Below, in pieces: positions 21,800 to 32,393 of a stretch of 64,000 nt of DNA (its first letter is position 1; each line of letters opens with the position of its first letter). Origin of the DNA: Isoetes taiwanensis. Taxonomy: Eukaryota > Streptophyta > Lycopodiopsida > Isoetales > Isoetaceae. The position numbers were made by a program, and so were the translations under genes. The notes under the pieces are model-generated. The model was given only the letters and a program-made list of their open reading frames with translations. It was not told the origin of the DNA and did no database searches. The DNA is taken from NCBI GenBank assembly GCA_021234155.1, contig JAJEKV010000017.1, positions 13,761,913 to 13,825,912 on the forward strand, given 5' to 3'.

Positions 21800-23640
21800 A
21801 AATTTGTTATTCGCTTGTACTTAACATTTTCAGATCTCTCTTGTGAGGTCCATTCCTTCCAATGTATGGGAACAATTCAAACAATGCATCCCATGCTTTT
21901 TTTTTTCCTCAATGCCGAACAAACGCCATCGAAGTGGTCTTGCTTCGCGATCAACCAGCAATTTTTCAAATTCATAGGCCTTTTCTCCCATCCGGTTTCC
22001 TGCTCAGCTCTCTATGATTCTTTTTATAAAGTTACAGCTGAGCTTTCACCTCCAATTGACACCTTTACTTGGCACACTTGTTCTTCTTGCTCTCGCTTTC
22101 ATCTTACATTGCCACCATGCAAACCCGCTTTATTAGAAATATGTTCAACTCCACGAATTCTTCTTTCTTCTTGTCCAAATGTTCCGCATTTAACCAGAAC
22201 TCAAAAATATCATCTTGTTGATGATTCTCACAAAGCCGCAGCGTGATATGAACCCTCTCTAATGGAATGGGAAAATGCCATGGAACTGGGATCTTTTTCT
22301 CCTCTATTAGAGGATTTTTTTTGGTTAAGGGACAAGGTGGAAACAGCCTTCCCAAGCATTCTGACTTCCTTGCATGATTGCAAGATGCATAACTTTTTGC
22401 ATGTTCCTTGTCCTCCTCCACTTATGTTGTATATTGCTTTTCGCTTTTAATCGACGCTGAAAAAATTACTTTGTAAGATCCATAGTGATCTACTCTGCAA
22501 TTTTTCCCGTCCCCTTGAATCTAGATATTAGACTCTGGATGTCTTTGATTGAACACCCATTTCAATACCGTGGGTTTCTTTCCTCAAACTTTAAAGAGAC
22601 CTAATCACTGTGTGTGATCTTCGATTGACATGAGAACCATTTTCCCAAGACGCTTTTCTCTCCTCGTCCCACAATTCTACATCTTTTTTATTCTTGTTGC
22701 TCTTTTGATTTAGCATGTGCAATTGCATTCTCAATTGCTCTATTCATGATGACAACTAATACCCTCTCATACTTTCAAACTTGGTCGGCCTCCATTTCAT
22801 CTAATTTTATGCAAACTTCAATCTTACCATTAGTTTCGAAACTGTTAAGTCATAATATTTGACAAGGAATTGTAAGAGACTAAGAGGTCAACCCAAAGAT
22901 TATTATGCTCATTCATTCCAACTATATCACAACAATCCTTGCCATTCTTATCTTTTATGGCTATGATTGACAAGCACATTCAACGGGTGCATCTCTCCTA
23001 ATATGGCATACATCATCTTTGTCCTAGTAACCCTTGTATTCTCAACAATTTGTGGACGGAGCCAATACTTTTTTGTGCCCATTCTTTTAACGCGCCAGAA
23101 CGGCTTGAATAGAGAACGGTAACCAAGCTTCATCGATGCCTACATCGTCACAAACAGCCTGGTACATCCCACGCTTCTAGCTTCTTGTAGATCTCCTAGT
23201 ACCATTTCCAATACCATCTTCTTGAGAGAAGAGTTGTAGGGCTGACAAATCATGTCCACTATCTCCCTCGCTTGTCGCTAGGTTCTTCACCATGAACCAA
23301 GATTGCTTCTAGTTTTCCCGCATCTTGATTGGCCTTTGCTAGTGTTGTAAATTGACCTTGTGGCTGTGACGGAGGCCCTGAAATGCACCTGATCCAAACT
23401 TCAGGCCTCTATCTGGCCGAAAAGTGCTTCTTCCTTTCTCGCAAGCCAAGGGTGTTTCTTCAAATTTTTTAACCTACATTGAAGCTTCAAAGTTTGCTCT
23501 TCGAAGCTCTTGATCTTTTCCCGCAGCCTGCCCTATCACCAATTTGACTTGTCCACTTCAGATCCTCAAAGAGGTTTTCCCTCGCGCTTTTCATTATTCT
23601 TTCCCCTTCATTACAGTTGGGAGTAATGAAGAAGAGAAAA
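21800..23640 (-). pseudogene. Decayed coding region of unknown origin, opposite strand
   Basis: Several minus-strand runs look coding but are broken. At 23160-23330: NQDAGKLEAILVHGEEPSDK, REIVDMICQPYNSSLKKMVL, EMVLGDLQEARSVG. At 22948-23133: KPFWRVKRMGTKKYWLRPQI and MMYAILGEMHPLNVLV. At 22615-22830: KIEVCIKLDEMEADQV, YERVLVVIMNRAIENAIAHA. A 105-codon open frame at 22104-22421 reads CLGRLFPPCPLTKKNPL and FWLNAEHLDKKKEEFVELNI. The length (about 1.8 kb) and the helical, charged composition suggest one protein of some 500 residues. I recognise no domain. It faces away from blocks A-D, so if they are one element it had genes on both strands. Confidence 0.4.
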
Positions 23641-24409
23641 AGAGTCGCTGGTTTAAGTTATAATTTTGTGACAATCGGAAGTGCTCTCATTTCAAGGAAC
23701 CAGATTTGATTCCAATGCTTTCATCCCTCTCAATCTCTCTCACAATATCCTGTGAGGCCGAAAGCTACCGGGCCACCACAAAATCGGGACTAAACTTGAA
23801 ACGCCCCGAAATGACGGTTTTTTGCCACTAACGGATCCAATGGATATAAACCGCCATCCGCCTGTGTGTCGACACTTTTTGATCCCTAAGACGCAACACG
23901 CCGAGGTCTAAGTTCTTATTTTTAGACCTCATTTTTTACATATGAAGATCGGAGCATATTCGTGAGTCGGGCTTGATCCTTATCCACACATCATTTGAGC
24001 TTCCATATCATGGAATCGCACGGGCAAATTAAGGTGTACAATTTGTGCCCCTCCCCACTCACTTCGCGGTGAGTTTCTAATATCCGTATCCAGCTCGCTT
24101 TTTGAAATTTCAACGTATATGCAAATTGAAAGTCCATTCTCCTACAATCCATGCTTTTATACATTAAGCAAATTCAAATTTCGAATTGTAGGGGGCCGGA
24201 AGCCTCAATTGGGATGAAGTAAAGATCCGGGCCATTTAACCCTTTAAGGCGCAATGCCAAATACTAAATGAAAGTTCGATAATAAAGCTTCAACCTACAC
24301 ATTCAAATTTTGAAATGTAGAAGGCAGGAAGCTTGTATGGGCATGGCCTCTAAATGAAAATAGCGCAAGACAAGAATCGGTGATGCGCACGCTTGGTATC
24401 TGACAAACC
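23641..24409. other. No gene; two degenerate 130-bp direct repeat units at 24140-24360
   Basis: No coding signal. Two imperfect tandem units can be seen: CAAATTCAAATTTCGAATTG then GGCCGGAAGC near 24168-24205, and CATTCAAATTTTGAAATGTA then GGCAGGAAGC near 24300-24335, about 130 bp apart. Confidence 0.4.
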
Positions 24410-25085
24410 AAGAGACCAGGGTAGTCCTTAAGGACGAAAGTTCGCCAAAAGGCTATTTTTTAAGGGTATTGAGAAATTTTGACGCTACGTTATAGATGAA
24501 AAAAATAAAATTAGCCAACTTTTCTACAAACAAATCTCATTCCACTTGAAAATTCGCCACATCCACTAAGCGTCATAACTATGGATTCGCCTTATCCTCT
24601 ACCCTCCTTCTTGAAGGTTTCTTAAGGAATCGCCTAATATTCTAGGCTTTCTTCATAACCCAATCTATTCTCCATATCCATCCAGGTACATATGATAATT
24701 TTAAAAGTTATTTTTGTAGCTATTGTGTTTCAAATACTTCTAAGGATGCACTGGAGAGCATTTTTTTACAGACCTCCCTTTTAATAGATTTGTTTTATCT
24801 ACAAGGATAAGCCACGTTCTCATCTGCAAAGGTTAAGTTGTGGTATTGCATCATGCAACTATTGTTATAATGTGTTTGCGTCCTTGATTAAATATGGATG
24901 CCGGTAAATAAAATTTCACCACAGAAATTGCACTTGGAAAATAAAGACACTTAAATCTTGGCAAAATAATATTGGCCATGATTCACCTAGATTTCTATAA
25001 AAAACATTCATGTCTAGAAAACATTCGCCAGCATAACTAATCTTGCAACTCTATTATTTGCCCGACCTTCTAAATTATGTTTAGA
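24410..25085 (+). repeat. 670-bp inverted repeat, arm 1 (partner 37555-38232)
   Basis: The reverse complement of this stretch matches 37555-38232 along its length. Shared blocks include GCAAATAATAGAGTT, AAGATTAGTTAT, GGTGAATCATGGCCAATATT, AACACAATAGCTACAAAAAT, AAAATTATCATATG and TCCTTAAGG with CTACC. Identity is roughly 75-80 percent with several gaps. Neither copy contains an open frame or obvious terminal repeats, so this looks like two members of an unnamed dispersed family rather than a single foldback element. Confidence 0.8.
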
Positions 25086-25604
25086 CAATTTATCTTTAAG
25101 GGCAACCCCTAAAGAGACTCACATGTGTTGTCGTGATGCTATAATGCAAGTGGGATTTTTAGAAGCCACGTTGTTGCATCACCGTTCGACAACCAACAGA
25201 ATTAAATACATATGGCGCCATGAATGTGCGATCCCCCTTATTCTGGGAGAATATTCCAAGTAAATCTGTAATTATGAGAGTTTGGTATCCTAGGTGGCAT
25301 GGAAAAAAGGAGCGGAAGTATGACATGGAATGGCTGATAGGAGGCTATTTTGAGACTCCAAATCTGCCCTAATGCCAACGCCATGTTATACTTCTGTCTG
25401 TTGTAATCCGGAGGCCTTGACTATCAGTTGACCCCCATGAGTCTGAGCCCAGGGTAGAGCCGATGAACGACACCTCCGTGTCCTTCATCCAGACACTTGG
25501 CCATCACAAGTGGTCCGAGTCAGACGGAGGGCCTTTTCATGGTCATGGAGTTTGCCATGGGAGGGAAATTTCCCATACTTATACGATGGGAGCATCGTAT
25601 GGAT
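25086..25604. other. Dispersed-repeat debris flanking the DIRS-like element
   Basis: Around 25340-25380 the sequence is the reverse complement of 16890-16925. Around 25500-25530 CATCACAAGTGGTCCG appears inverted at about 30720-30738. No gene is present. The change from this debris to the recombinase reading frame at about 25605 is abrupt and marks the truncated end of the DIRS-like element. Confidence 0.4.
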
Positions 25605-26390
25605 TCAGGGAGCGTCACAACCATCCTTGACAGACTCTGAACTCCAACGGCCATGGGCCTTAAACAAACGATCTGGAATATCAAAGGCTGAAGCTACAAT
25701 AGTGCCACCACATCTACCAGAATGTAATCCAAATGCATTAGCATCCTCTCCAATGGACTGTAAGCAATGTCGGAACCAAGAGCGTAGCGTGGAGTACTTT
25801 TTTGCGAATGTAAGAACCCGCAATGGAGGTATAGATGCCACGAAAAAGGAAATCACCGAAAGGGCCAGCTGTGCTTCTAAGCTTACATGTTGATAAGGTG
25901 TTCAAGTAAAAGGACTGGGCAATAGGAGCCACCTAACTATCTCATGCCACTGGAAAGCAAGCAACTCAGAGCTATGTAAAAATGCATAAATTGCTAAAAC
26001 TAAAGACGTGCAGCGCATAACATCTAGCAAGGAAGCTGAAGGAGAAGCAAAAACAATCAATGAGCTTTCTAATCATATGAAGTAAAAGAGGTTGCTTTTT
26101 GCAGCTATTTGCGGGATCATTTCTTTTGCTAGGTCATGCACTAGGGATATCAAAGGATGGTCAGTGGGCTTGGCAAGGCCAGCAACTTGATGATGGAAAG
26201 CAATAGAAGTAAGGTTGATATTCACACGAGAAAAGGAAGGAGGTAGAGACAAAAGTTTAGAGATGTACAAGGAGACAGACAAGGAAGATGCAGGTAAAAA
26301 AGAAAGTCTCTTAGAAATGCACCAAGCCCTAAAATTGGACCATGGTTGCCGATAGCTCTTCAAAGTATTTGGGGCTCTAGCACTAACCAC
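25605..26390 (-). pseudogene. DIRS-type tyrosine recombinase relic
   Basis: The N-terminal SAM-like core-binding domain is legible at 26390-26073 (ARAPNTLKSYRQPWSNFRAW, then LSFLPASSLSVSLYISKLL). In the catalytic domain, box I reads LAIYAFLHSSELLAFQWHEI; the catalytic arginine expected in FLRxSEL is histidine (codon at 25974-25976). Box II reads FGLHSGRCGGT, with the HxxR pair intact (His codon 25722-25724), followed by DRLFKAHGRWSSESVKDGC. The final tyrosine expected in KDGY is cysteine, and the frame ends soon after. Two of the active-site residues are therefore gone. Intact enzymes of this type join the circular element to the target. The HGRW and KDG context is that of DIRS/Ngaro recombinases rather than of Cryptons or phage integrases, judged from memory. 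Confidence 0.87.
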
Positions 26391-26759
26391 ATAGCCTTTG
26401 AGCAGTGGTAATAACTCAACTCGTCATTTGAATCATCCAATGATGGCCAAAACCCGGAATTGAATACATCTGAAAGAAAAAACCATAACTCACCATGTTA
26501 GAAGCATGAAGCTGAAGCGCAATGATTGGACTCGTAGGCTTCCCATAAGGCAAAGAGGACCTAGAACCACCAAGCAAGCTATGGCCACCTGCAGGAAAGT
26601 ACAAGTGATCCACAAAACAAGGAAGCCAGTTACCAGACTCATCATTCAGAACTGGCCACCATGGGGCAGATTCCTACTGGAAAATAACTAACGTGATATC
26701 TGCATTGCAAGCAAGCGCAAAACCTACGGTCTTGGAGACCAAGCTTAGAGGGGGGAAGC
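26391..26759 (-). pseudogene. Region between RNase H and recombinase of the DIRS-like element
   Basis: A minus-strand frame at 26416-26700 reads SAPWWPVLNDESG and then HLYFPAGGHSLLGGSRSSLP, YGKPTSPIIALQLHA. A conserved APWWPVL-type block is typical of the DIRS polyprotein just before the recombinase. It links the RNase H and recombinase domains in one ancient frame. No methyltransferase-like domain, found in some DIRS members, could be recognised. Confidence 0.7.
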
Positions 26760-27330
26760 AATAACTATTAGAGCCGGCCCATGACTGTGAGGTGGGGACA
26801 AAACACCAGGAAGTGGATTCCAACAGTTAAAGTTAACAATATGATTATTGTGGGGATTAACAAAAGGTCCCAATCATGCGGTCCCCATGCTGCATCAATC
26901 CTGAGAAATGCAGACTTAGAAAGGGTGTAATCATCAACTTCACAATTTTTGAAAGGTAGTCTGCCCACTGGTTAAGGTTGTGAGGAATCCAGACCGGTTT
27001 AAGAACTATGCCATGCTTGGAGCACAAAACAAAAATTCGAATGCACAAGGCATGCAGCTGACCAACACGAGAACCACCCTTTGATAAGATGAAGAAGGCA
27101 TTAAGAGAAACACTAAAAGCTGTGACTTGGCAGTTAGCAAAAGAGAATGCATGTTGCTCAAGGAAATGAAGCAGGGCATAGAGTTTACGAGCAGTTGAAG
27201 AGTGGTTTATTCGGTCTGGGAAAAAGAATCGGCAAATTCGGAGCACGGGGCAGAACCATAAACCCAGACACTCCAACCAGAGCCAGTGGCATCATAACAC
27301 AAGGATTTGGAAGGACTAAGTGGCTCCCAT
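26760..27330 (-). pseudogene. DIRS-type RNase H relic
   Basis: The minus strand begins CYDATGSGWSVWV (first acidic residue at 27291-27293), the usual DASGSGWG-like entry of DIRS RNase H. It continues with STARKLYALLHFLEQHAFSF, AFSVSLNAFFILSKGGSR (SDS expected at SVS, so a catalytic aspartate is now valine), and WIPHNLNQWADYLSK. It then runs into DDYTLSKSAFLRIDAAWGPH, which resembles the conserved WGPxxxDLFAS stretch after RNase H in this group. Frameshifts fall near 27275 and 26870. The domain would have degraded template RNA. Confidence 0.82.
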
Positions 27331-27588
27331 ATAAATGCAGAATTTAGGAGGTCAAAACTGGAGGATCATAAATGGATCTCAGCATGTTCATACATAGACA
27401 GATGCAAATACTAGGACCTAGACACAATAGAAGCATAGAGGGCTGCAAGATTGAAGGATAAAAGTTAAAGGTCCGAACACTATACGGAAGGAATCAATCA
27501 TACCCATGAAGGATGCCAAAGTTTGAGCTGAGACACGATTGGAATAGAGAAGCTTGGCGGCCAAAGTGAGGAATTTTTGACGTCTTGA

Positions 27589-28161
27589 CTATGCAATGGC
27601 CAAGGAACTAGACACTGCGTCAATGGTGAAACCCAAAAATTTTACTATATGAGAGATCTCCAATTGACATTTGTGTAAGGCTAGAACAAAACCAGCTGCC
27701 TCAAAATCATGAAGTACCATATCCTGGACATGCTTAAACTTGGCAAAAGTAGTGGAAAATAGAAAACCATCAACATGAGGAATGCAACGACAACCTTTTG
27801 AATGCCACAACCGCACGAGCTGCCGCATTAACTTGGTAAAGACATAGCAAGCAGATGAGAGGCCAAATGGTAAAGATGTGAACATATAAAAAACACCTTC
27901 AAACTCAAAATCAAGGTAGGTCCAACAAGTAGGGTTAATGTCAACATGATGGCAAACCGAGTGAAGATCAAAAGTGAACAAAAGATCTTTAGGGTTGACT
28001 ATGGCTGGGACATCTTTAATGTTCTCGTATTTGAAGGAAATGTGAGCCAAAAAACTATTTACAAAGCGGAGGTCTAAAATGAGCCGTGACTTGTTACCAG
28101 CTTTAGGGACCGCACTCAAAGAAGAGCATATAAAAGGAATAGACTTGGTAGTGGTAGCCAT
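27589..28161 (-). pseudogene. DIRS-type reverse transcriptase (open 190 codons, HVDG active site)
   Basis: Open for 190 codons, with recognised RT blocks: AVPKAGNKSRLILDLRFVN (finger), LLFTFDLHSVCHHVDI (motif A, first aspartate present), FTSLPFGLSSACYVFTKLM (motif B) and CRCIPHVDGFLFS (motif C, residue 131-132), where DIRS elements have DD. The second aspartate is glycine (about 27771). EAAGFVLALHKCQLE and VKFLGFTID follow. Past the stop at 27589 the frame continues with RQKFLTLAAKLLYSNRVSAQ, the connection to RNase H. The long open frame shows that decay is recent compared with other relics in the window, yet the single active-site change should abolish polymerisation. Confidence 0.9.
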
Positions 28162-28734
28162 TGAAAATAGAGAGATAGGCGCAAAATTTAAGAGTCAGTA
28201 TCGGGTTGCAGGTAGATATGCGACGGGAAACTGTAGATAACTTTGTTTTAGGCTAGGTTGAGGCAGAATAGTTCATGCTGAGATACAAAGTATGCCTTCC
28301 AATATTAGATTGATCTAGCGAAACAAAAGAGCTGGGGTAAAGGGGAATACAGGTAACAGACAGTTTCGAAAAATGCCGTCCAGATGTGCACCATAGCTTG
28401 GGTTGCCACAAATGCATGATGCCTAAGAAAACTAAAATCGGGCTGTGAAAAGTAAATCTAGAATAGAGCCGAGAACAGAGAAATTCCAACTTAACTACTG
28501 AAAACAGAGCAGGGTAAAGAAATTGCAAAATTGTTACAGAGGAAACAAAATAGAAAAAATCAAGAAAACAGAGATTGAAAACATGAAAGAAAGCTCAACA
28601 GTGTGAATATAAGCCTGAGAACACAAGTAGAATTCATAATTGAAAACAAACTAGGCAAAATAGAGCAAGCTTAAGAAGGCTTATAAAATAAATTGTTTAT
28701 GTTTACTGCAACTGGGAGACATAGATTTCGAGGC
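28162..28734. other. Gag-to-RT linker of the DIRS-like element, not readable
   Basis: Lies between the zinc knuckle and the RT start. It has short minus-strand open runs (28253-28528) without recognisable motifs. It may be linker sequence or a small insertion. Confidence 0.4.
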
Positions 28735-29345
28735 ATAGGCACGAAGAAAGGCTTAGAAGGGCAGGTCGCAACCAAATGGCCAGGTTGTTGGCATACAAAA
28801 GATAAATTGGATCTTTTCATATCATATTGGTAACTAAAACGCTTCTGGAAGAACAGCTCTAGTCTCCAGCCAATCTTCTCGCCTTAAGCAAATGCCTATC
28901 ACCATCAGAAGAGGCCATCTCATAAAATTATGCAAACCTTGCCTCCTCTCGATCCCTAATCCATGATAATTTTTTTCTATTAGAAATCAAATTGTTACCT
29001 CTATCAATAATCGATTTGCACATCGGATCCAGGGTCTTCTGCAGTCTCAAATGGCTTTCTAGATCTGCAAAGGAATCCTTAATATCATTCAAGAAATCAT
29101 ACTGCTTTATGTTGCCCTCAAATTTCAGATGGGGCTTCTTGCTTTGCTTTGAATCTCCTCCTCTGAGGACCGATCTTACATTTCAAAAGCGGCCAAAGAT
29201 CTCCAGTTGCTTTCCATTGGACCAGAAATTTTTTGCATCGAAGGCTCTCCATAACGGAAGCCAGAACTGGGGCGATCCTCTACACCCTCTTGTTGCTTAC
29301 CGAAGCTCTCCCTATTCCATCGAGAGATTTGGGCAGCGAGGTGCT
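28735..29345 (-). pseudogene. DIRS-type Gag relic with zinc knuckle
   Basis: On the minus strand the region reads KKPHLKFEGNIKQYDFLNDI, KDSFADLESHLRLQKTLDPM, CKSIIDRGNNLISNRKKLSW and IRDREEARFA, then MASSDGDRHLLKARRLAGD. This resembles DIRS-family Gag, in which a GNKxQF-like block is followed by a helical pair and an SDDEDRRLLxKARRxA-like tail. At about 28780-28805 the run LSFVCQQPGHLVATCPSKPF looks like a CCHC zinc knuckle with its first cysteine replaced. Frame changes and stops occur near 28960 and 28860. Gag would have packaged the element RNA. Confidence 0.75.
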
Positions 29346-29539
29346 TTTCTTAGGAGTTGATGGCTCTAGCTTTCTATGGTCAAAGAGAGAACACAAAACT
29401 TGACGCTTCAACAATGAAAAGAGAAGAGATGCCGTAGGCTGATGAGAAAAGGATGGGAAGAAAGCAACTAAATAGGACACATGCCACGTAGGACAATTAA
29501 CACAACAACTAACTACCTCAGTAATTCAAGAACTGTGTT

Positions 29540-29809
29540 TGGGTCAAAGCATGGAGGTGGCGGACACTTTTTGTGTCAGTGACACATGGTGCTTAGTGGG
29601 TGCTTTTTGGGGCTATTTTCTTTGTATTTTTGAAAAATATTTTTCTTTTATTTTTTTTTTGATATTTTTTCCTTAAACGCATTCATATTACGCCATGGAA
29701 TATGAGTTATAAAAAAAAAGACAAAAATAAGTAAAGTTTTCAGCATTAGGTGCTTAGGGGGGTGCTTAGCTGGTGCAAAAATGTCCCCCCAGCTCCATGC
29801 TTTGGCCCA
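29540..29809. mobile_element. MITE of about 270 bp with 34-bp imperfect inverted ends
   Basis: The left end, TGGGTCAAAGCATGGAGGTG followed by GCGGACACTTTTTG, and the reverse complement of the right end, TGGGCCAAAGCATGGAGCTG followed by GGGGGACATTTTTG, agree at nearly every position. A second short inverted segment inside (GTGCTTAGTGGGTGC against GTGCTTAGGGGGGTGC) is in direct orientation. The interior is AT-rich and non-coding (poly-T and poly-A tracts). A target duplication is not clear (GTT against TTT), so the superfamily is open. Confidence 0.8.
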
Positions 29810-30640
29810 TTTACCTTCTAATCTTGAGAAATGAAGGTAAATCTCATTAACATAGCCCTAATTTTGAATTCGGGTTTAGGGCTAATCGAAATGGCAAGCT
29901 TAACTTAGCCATGCAACAACGGAGATGAAAAGGCATGTGGCTTTTTCCCGATTCATCTCAGGAAGAAGGGAGTTACAACCCACCGGTCGAATCCCGGAGA
30001 TTTGCAATGAACCACGGTAGAATACCCATCATAGCGAATTAAAACTTTGAGACATGCATAAGCGATCGGTTGCTCACAAAATTAAAAATATGGAGGCGAT
30101 TGTCACAGGCATACCTCACGGACCACGGAAGCTCATGCCGCGCCCAGGCTTGAGTCGAGGATCAAATCAAACAAAATCTAATTTTGGTACGGAACTCATA
30201 CGGATAGCAAAGAGACTCGTTGTTGGATTGATCATTGCAGAAATAGATGGATCCGGGTAGCTCGCTGGAAGCCGAGGTTCACATAATGGCTTTGGTTTCT
30301 AATACTACGCTACCACTTTCTCCACACAACAAATCGGGTCGCAACCAAAGGCGCCATGAATTCAGTTCACCGAGATCAATTTAAATCTTTGCATTCCACA
30401 AAAGAACTAGCAATCAATCCGAATTCCTTTCTGTATGTTTTAGCAATTCACATGAATCACGGGGAGCAGTCCCTTGGTTGTAAAGAACCAAGCCACCCAC
30501 ACGAAAATGGGCGGCCCTTTCTTTCTTTCGATCCACATGCCCTGCGTTTTGTCCACTGATTTCTCCTTCTCTAATACTCGGTATCAGTTGCTTTCTCCCT
30601 TCCTTTTATTGTGGCGGCTCCACGGCTCTATCGTCTCCCC
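29810..30640. other. No gene recognised; possible LTR interior
   Basis: Contains TTCGGGTTTAGGGCTAATCG near 29870, as seen inside the LTR near 14590. There are only short frames of 66-70 codons. It may be the far part of the minus-strand LTR described at 30641-32081, but I cannot align it with confidence. Confidence 0.3.
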
Positions 30641-32081
30641 ATCATACTGATTACTGAGGAATCCGGCCTTCTTTACATAGAACTATACCACCATAAAAGG
30701 CCACTTCAAGTGATACGGCCGGACCACTTGTGATGGGCAAAGTGTCCGAGAGAGGACTGCGGAGTATCATTAGATCCCATGCCTTCTATGGGAATCTGCT
30801 TGCGAGCGTACATACAATGTTAGCACTTAACTTAACGAACTGGATACCACCATAAAGGGTGGCCCATCATCATCCATAAGAATCTGATAGAACACCAACA
30901 TAACTGTAGCGAAAGCACCATATATGGGCTCCTAGCGGGCTTTCGGACTCGTAGAGTGCGGTACGGCCGATCAAAGGCCTGCGGATATCAGCGGATAGAG
31001 GTGCTCTTTCTGATGTTGGGCTGGCATAGAACAATGGCTAGGGTAGTCCACTCCACGCCCCTCATTACTTTTGCCGGATAAGGTACGGAACATCTTTATA
31101 CCGGCACAGTTGTAGTACTGGGAGAACCGTCGCATGGAATCGCCCCATGGAACTTCTAAGTTACATCTCCCGGTCCGACGGTGAAACGGTGGAGAGGCAT
31201 ACCTCACGGTATGAGGGTCCAGATTGTCTTAGAAGAACGGTTGCATGGAAGTGACCCACGGTCAGTGCAGAGCTTGCACTCCCCTAAATCTAAAGGCGGG
31301 CTCCCTTGCCAGATTCGAGTCGAGCGTCCATATAGGCATGTCACGCGACCCAGGAGTGTGGACTCATACCGACTTCCTTTGTGACCAACTATAAGCCTAG
31401 CACCTTATAGGAGTCCTGCGTAGCCGCGTAGGTAGGACCCACCCCAATTCATCATCATACTTTCGCTATTTGGAATCGTCGCATCCGCAGCCGAGGTGGG
31501 CTCTTATGCCGCGAGCCGCATTTAATAGGATGGGGTTCGCAGGGCATCACTAAATCTAGATAGCCAGCACAGGTCTCTACCCCCATAATCAATACAACAC
31601 AGGAAAGCGAAGGAAACGATGTCGGTCTGGTGTCTCCATTATCATCATAAATTAGATCATAAAATAGAATCTAATCACATCCATCTACTCAAACAAGGGT
31701 TAGAATAGCACACAACTACCTAAGGAACAGGCACGTGGCGAGGACCGGTAATCACCGAAGAACATCCGCCGGCGGTGAGGTGTTAGGTTACCTTGGCTCC
31801 TTCCTCTCTTAAGTCTTCCCAAACTCGAATTTACCGGGCAAAATTGAAATTTGGGAGCTCAATTTTGCCACTCAAAAATGGCAATTGCCCATGGCCAATC
31901 AAGTTAGGCCAAGTGGAAGCGCTTTAATTAGCATATTTTACTAATTAATACTATTACTTGAATCTTTACAGTTGAGTTAATTTGGCAGCTTGCGTTAGGT
32001 TGATACCCCAATGGACTTTATGCCATGGTGGTGATGTCGGAGTTAGTATATGTATCTGCTTGTACCCATGGAGCGTCACAC
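30641..32081 (-). repeat. Ty3/gypsy-type LTR, minus orientation (inner end approximate)
   Basis: On the minus strand, a GAGGACAACATTATTCTAAG block is followed by GGGGTAGAA and then TGTGACGCTCCATGG at about 32081. This is the same junction structure as at 14441 and 32603 and marks the start of a gypsy LTR. The LTR probably extends well below 31760, because GC-rich, LTR-like sequence continues to about 30640. It includes the 35-bp block shared with 16863. No partner LTR or target duplication was found. Confidence 0.45.
31020..31054 (-). repeat. 35-bp block, inverted copy of 16863-16897
   Basis: Exact reverse complement of 16863-16897. The flanks do not match as well, so both are fragments of a larger, older repeat. 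Confidence 0.8.
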
Positions 32082-32393
32082 ATTCTACCCCCTTAGAATA
32101 ATGTTGTCCTCGGCGTGGGATTATAGAGAATATAATTAGTGAAAGAAAAAGGTAGATGCTTTATTATAAACGCAGGAAGTTGCATCCAAGATTAATGTAG
32201 GTCTACAAAGTTTTGGACTTTGAGTCCTTTCACACCATAACATAGAACGCCAATATGCACAACAAGCCCGAGATTCCCTCAGAGTGGACCACAAGGAACA
32301 CACATAAGAACACATCATGACTTCTAAAATTGAGCCATGAGCTTCGCGGATATGGTATACACTATACACGGGATTGCCCACTTGAGGCTCCAA

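Larger units (their letters stand above)
25605..29345 (-). mobile_element. DIRS-type tyrosine-recombinase retrotransposon (decayed)
   Basis: On the minus strand the order is Gag with zinc knuckle, reverse transcriptase, RNase H, tyrosine recombinase. An RT-RNase H followed by a tyrosine recombinase, with no DDE integrase and no aspartic protease, defines the DIRS/Ngaro order of retrotransposons. These insert by recombination of a circular DNA intermediate and make no target duplication. The coding span is about 3.7 kb against 4-6 kb for complete members. I found no inverted terminal repeats, split direct repeats or internal complementary region. The recombinase end stops abruptly at about 25605, so the element is truncated there. 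The RT frame is intact over 190 codons but the other parts are frame-shifted. It lies between a MITE and dispersed-repeat debris. Confidence 0.85.

Noticed and set aside
25605-26390. Phage integrase or Crypton
   Set aside because: The recombinase lies next to RT and RNase H in one orientation, so a YR retrotransposon explains it better than a stand-alone recombinase.
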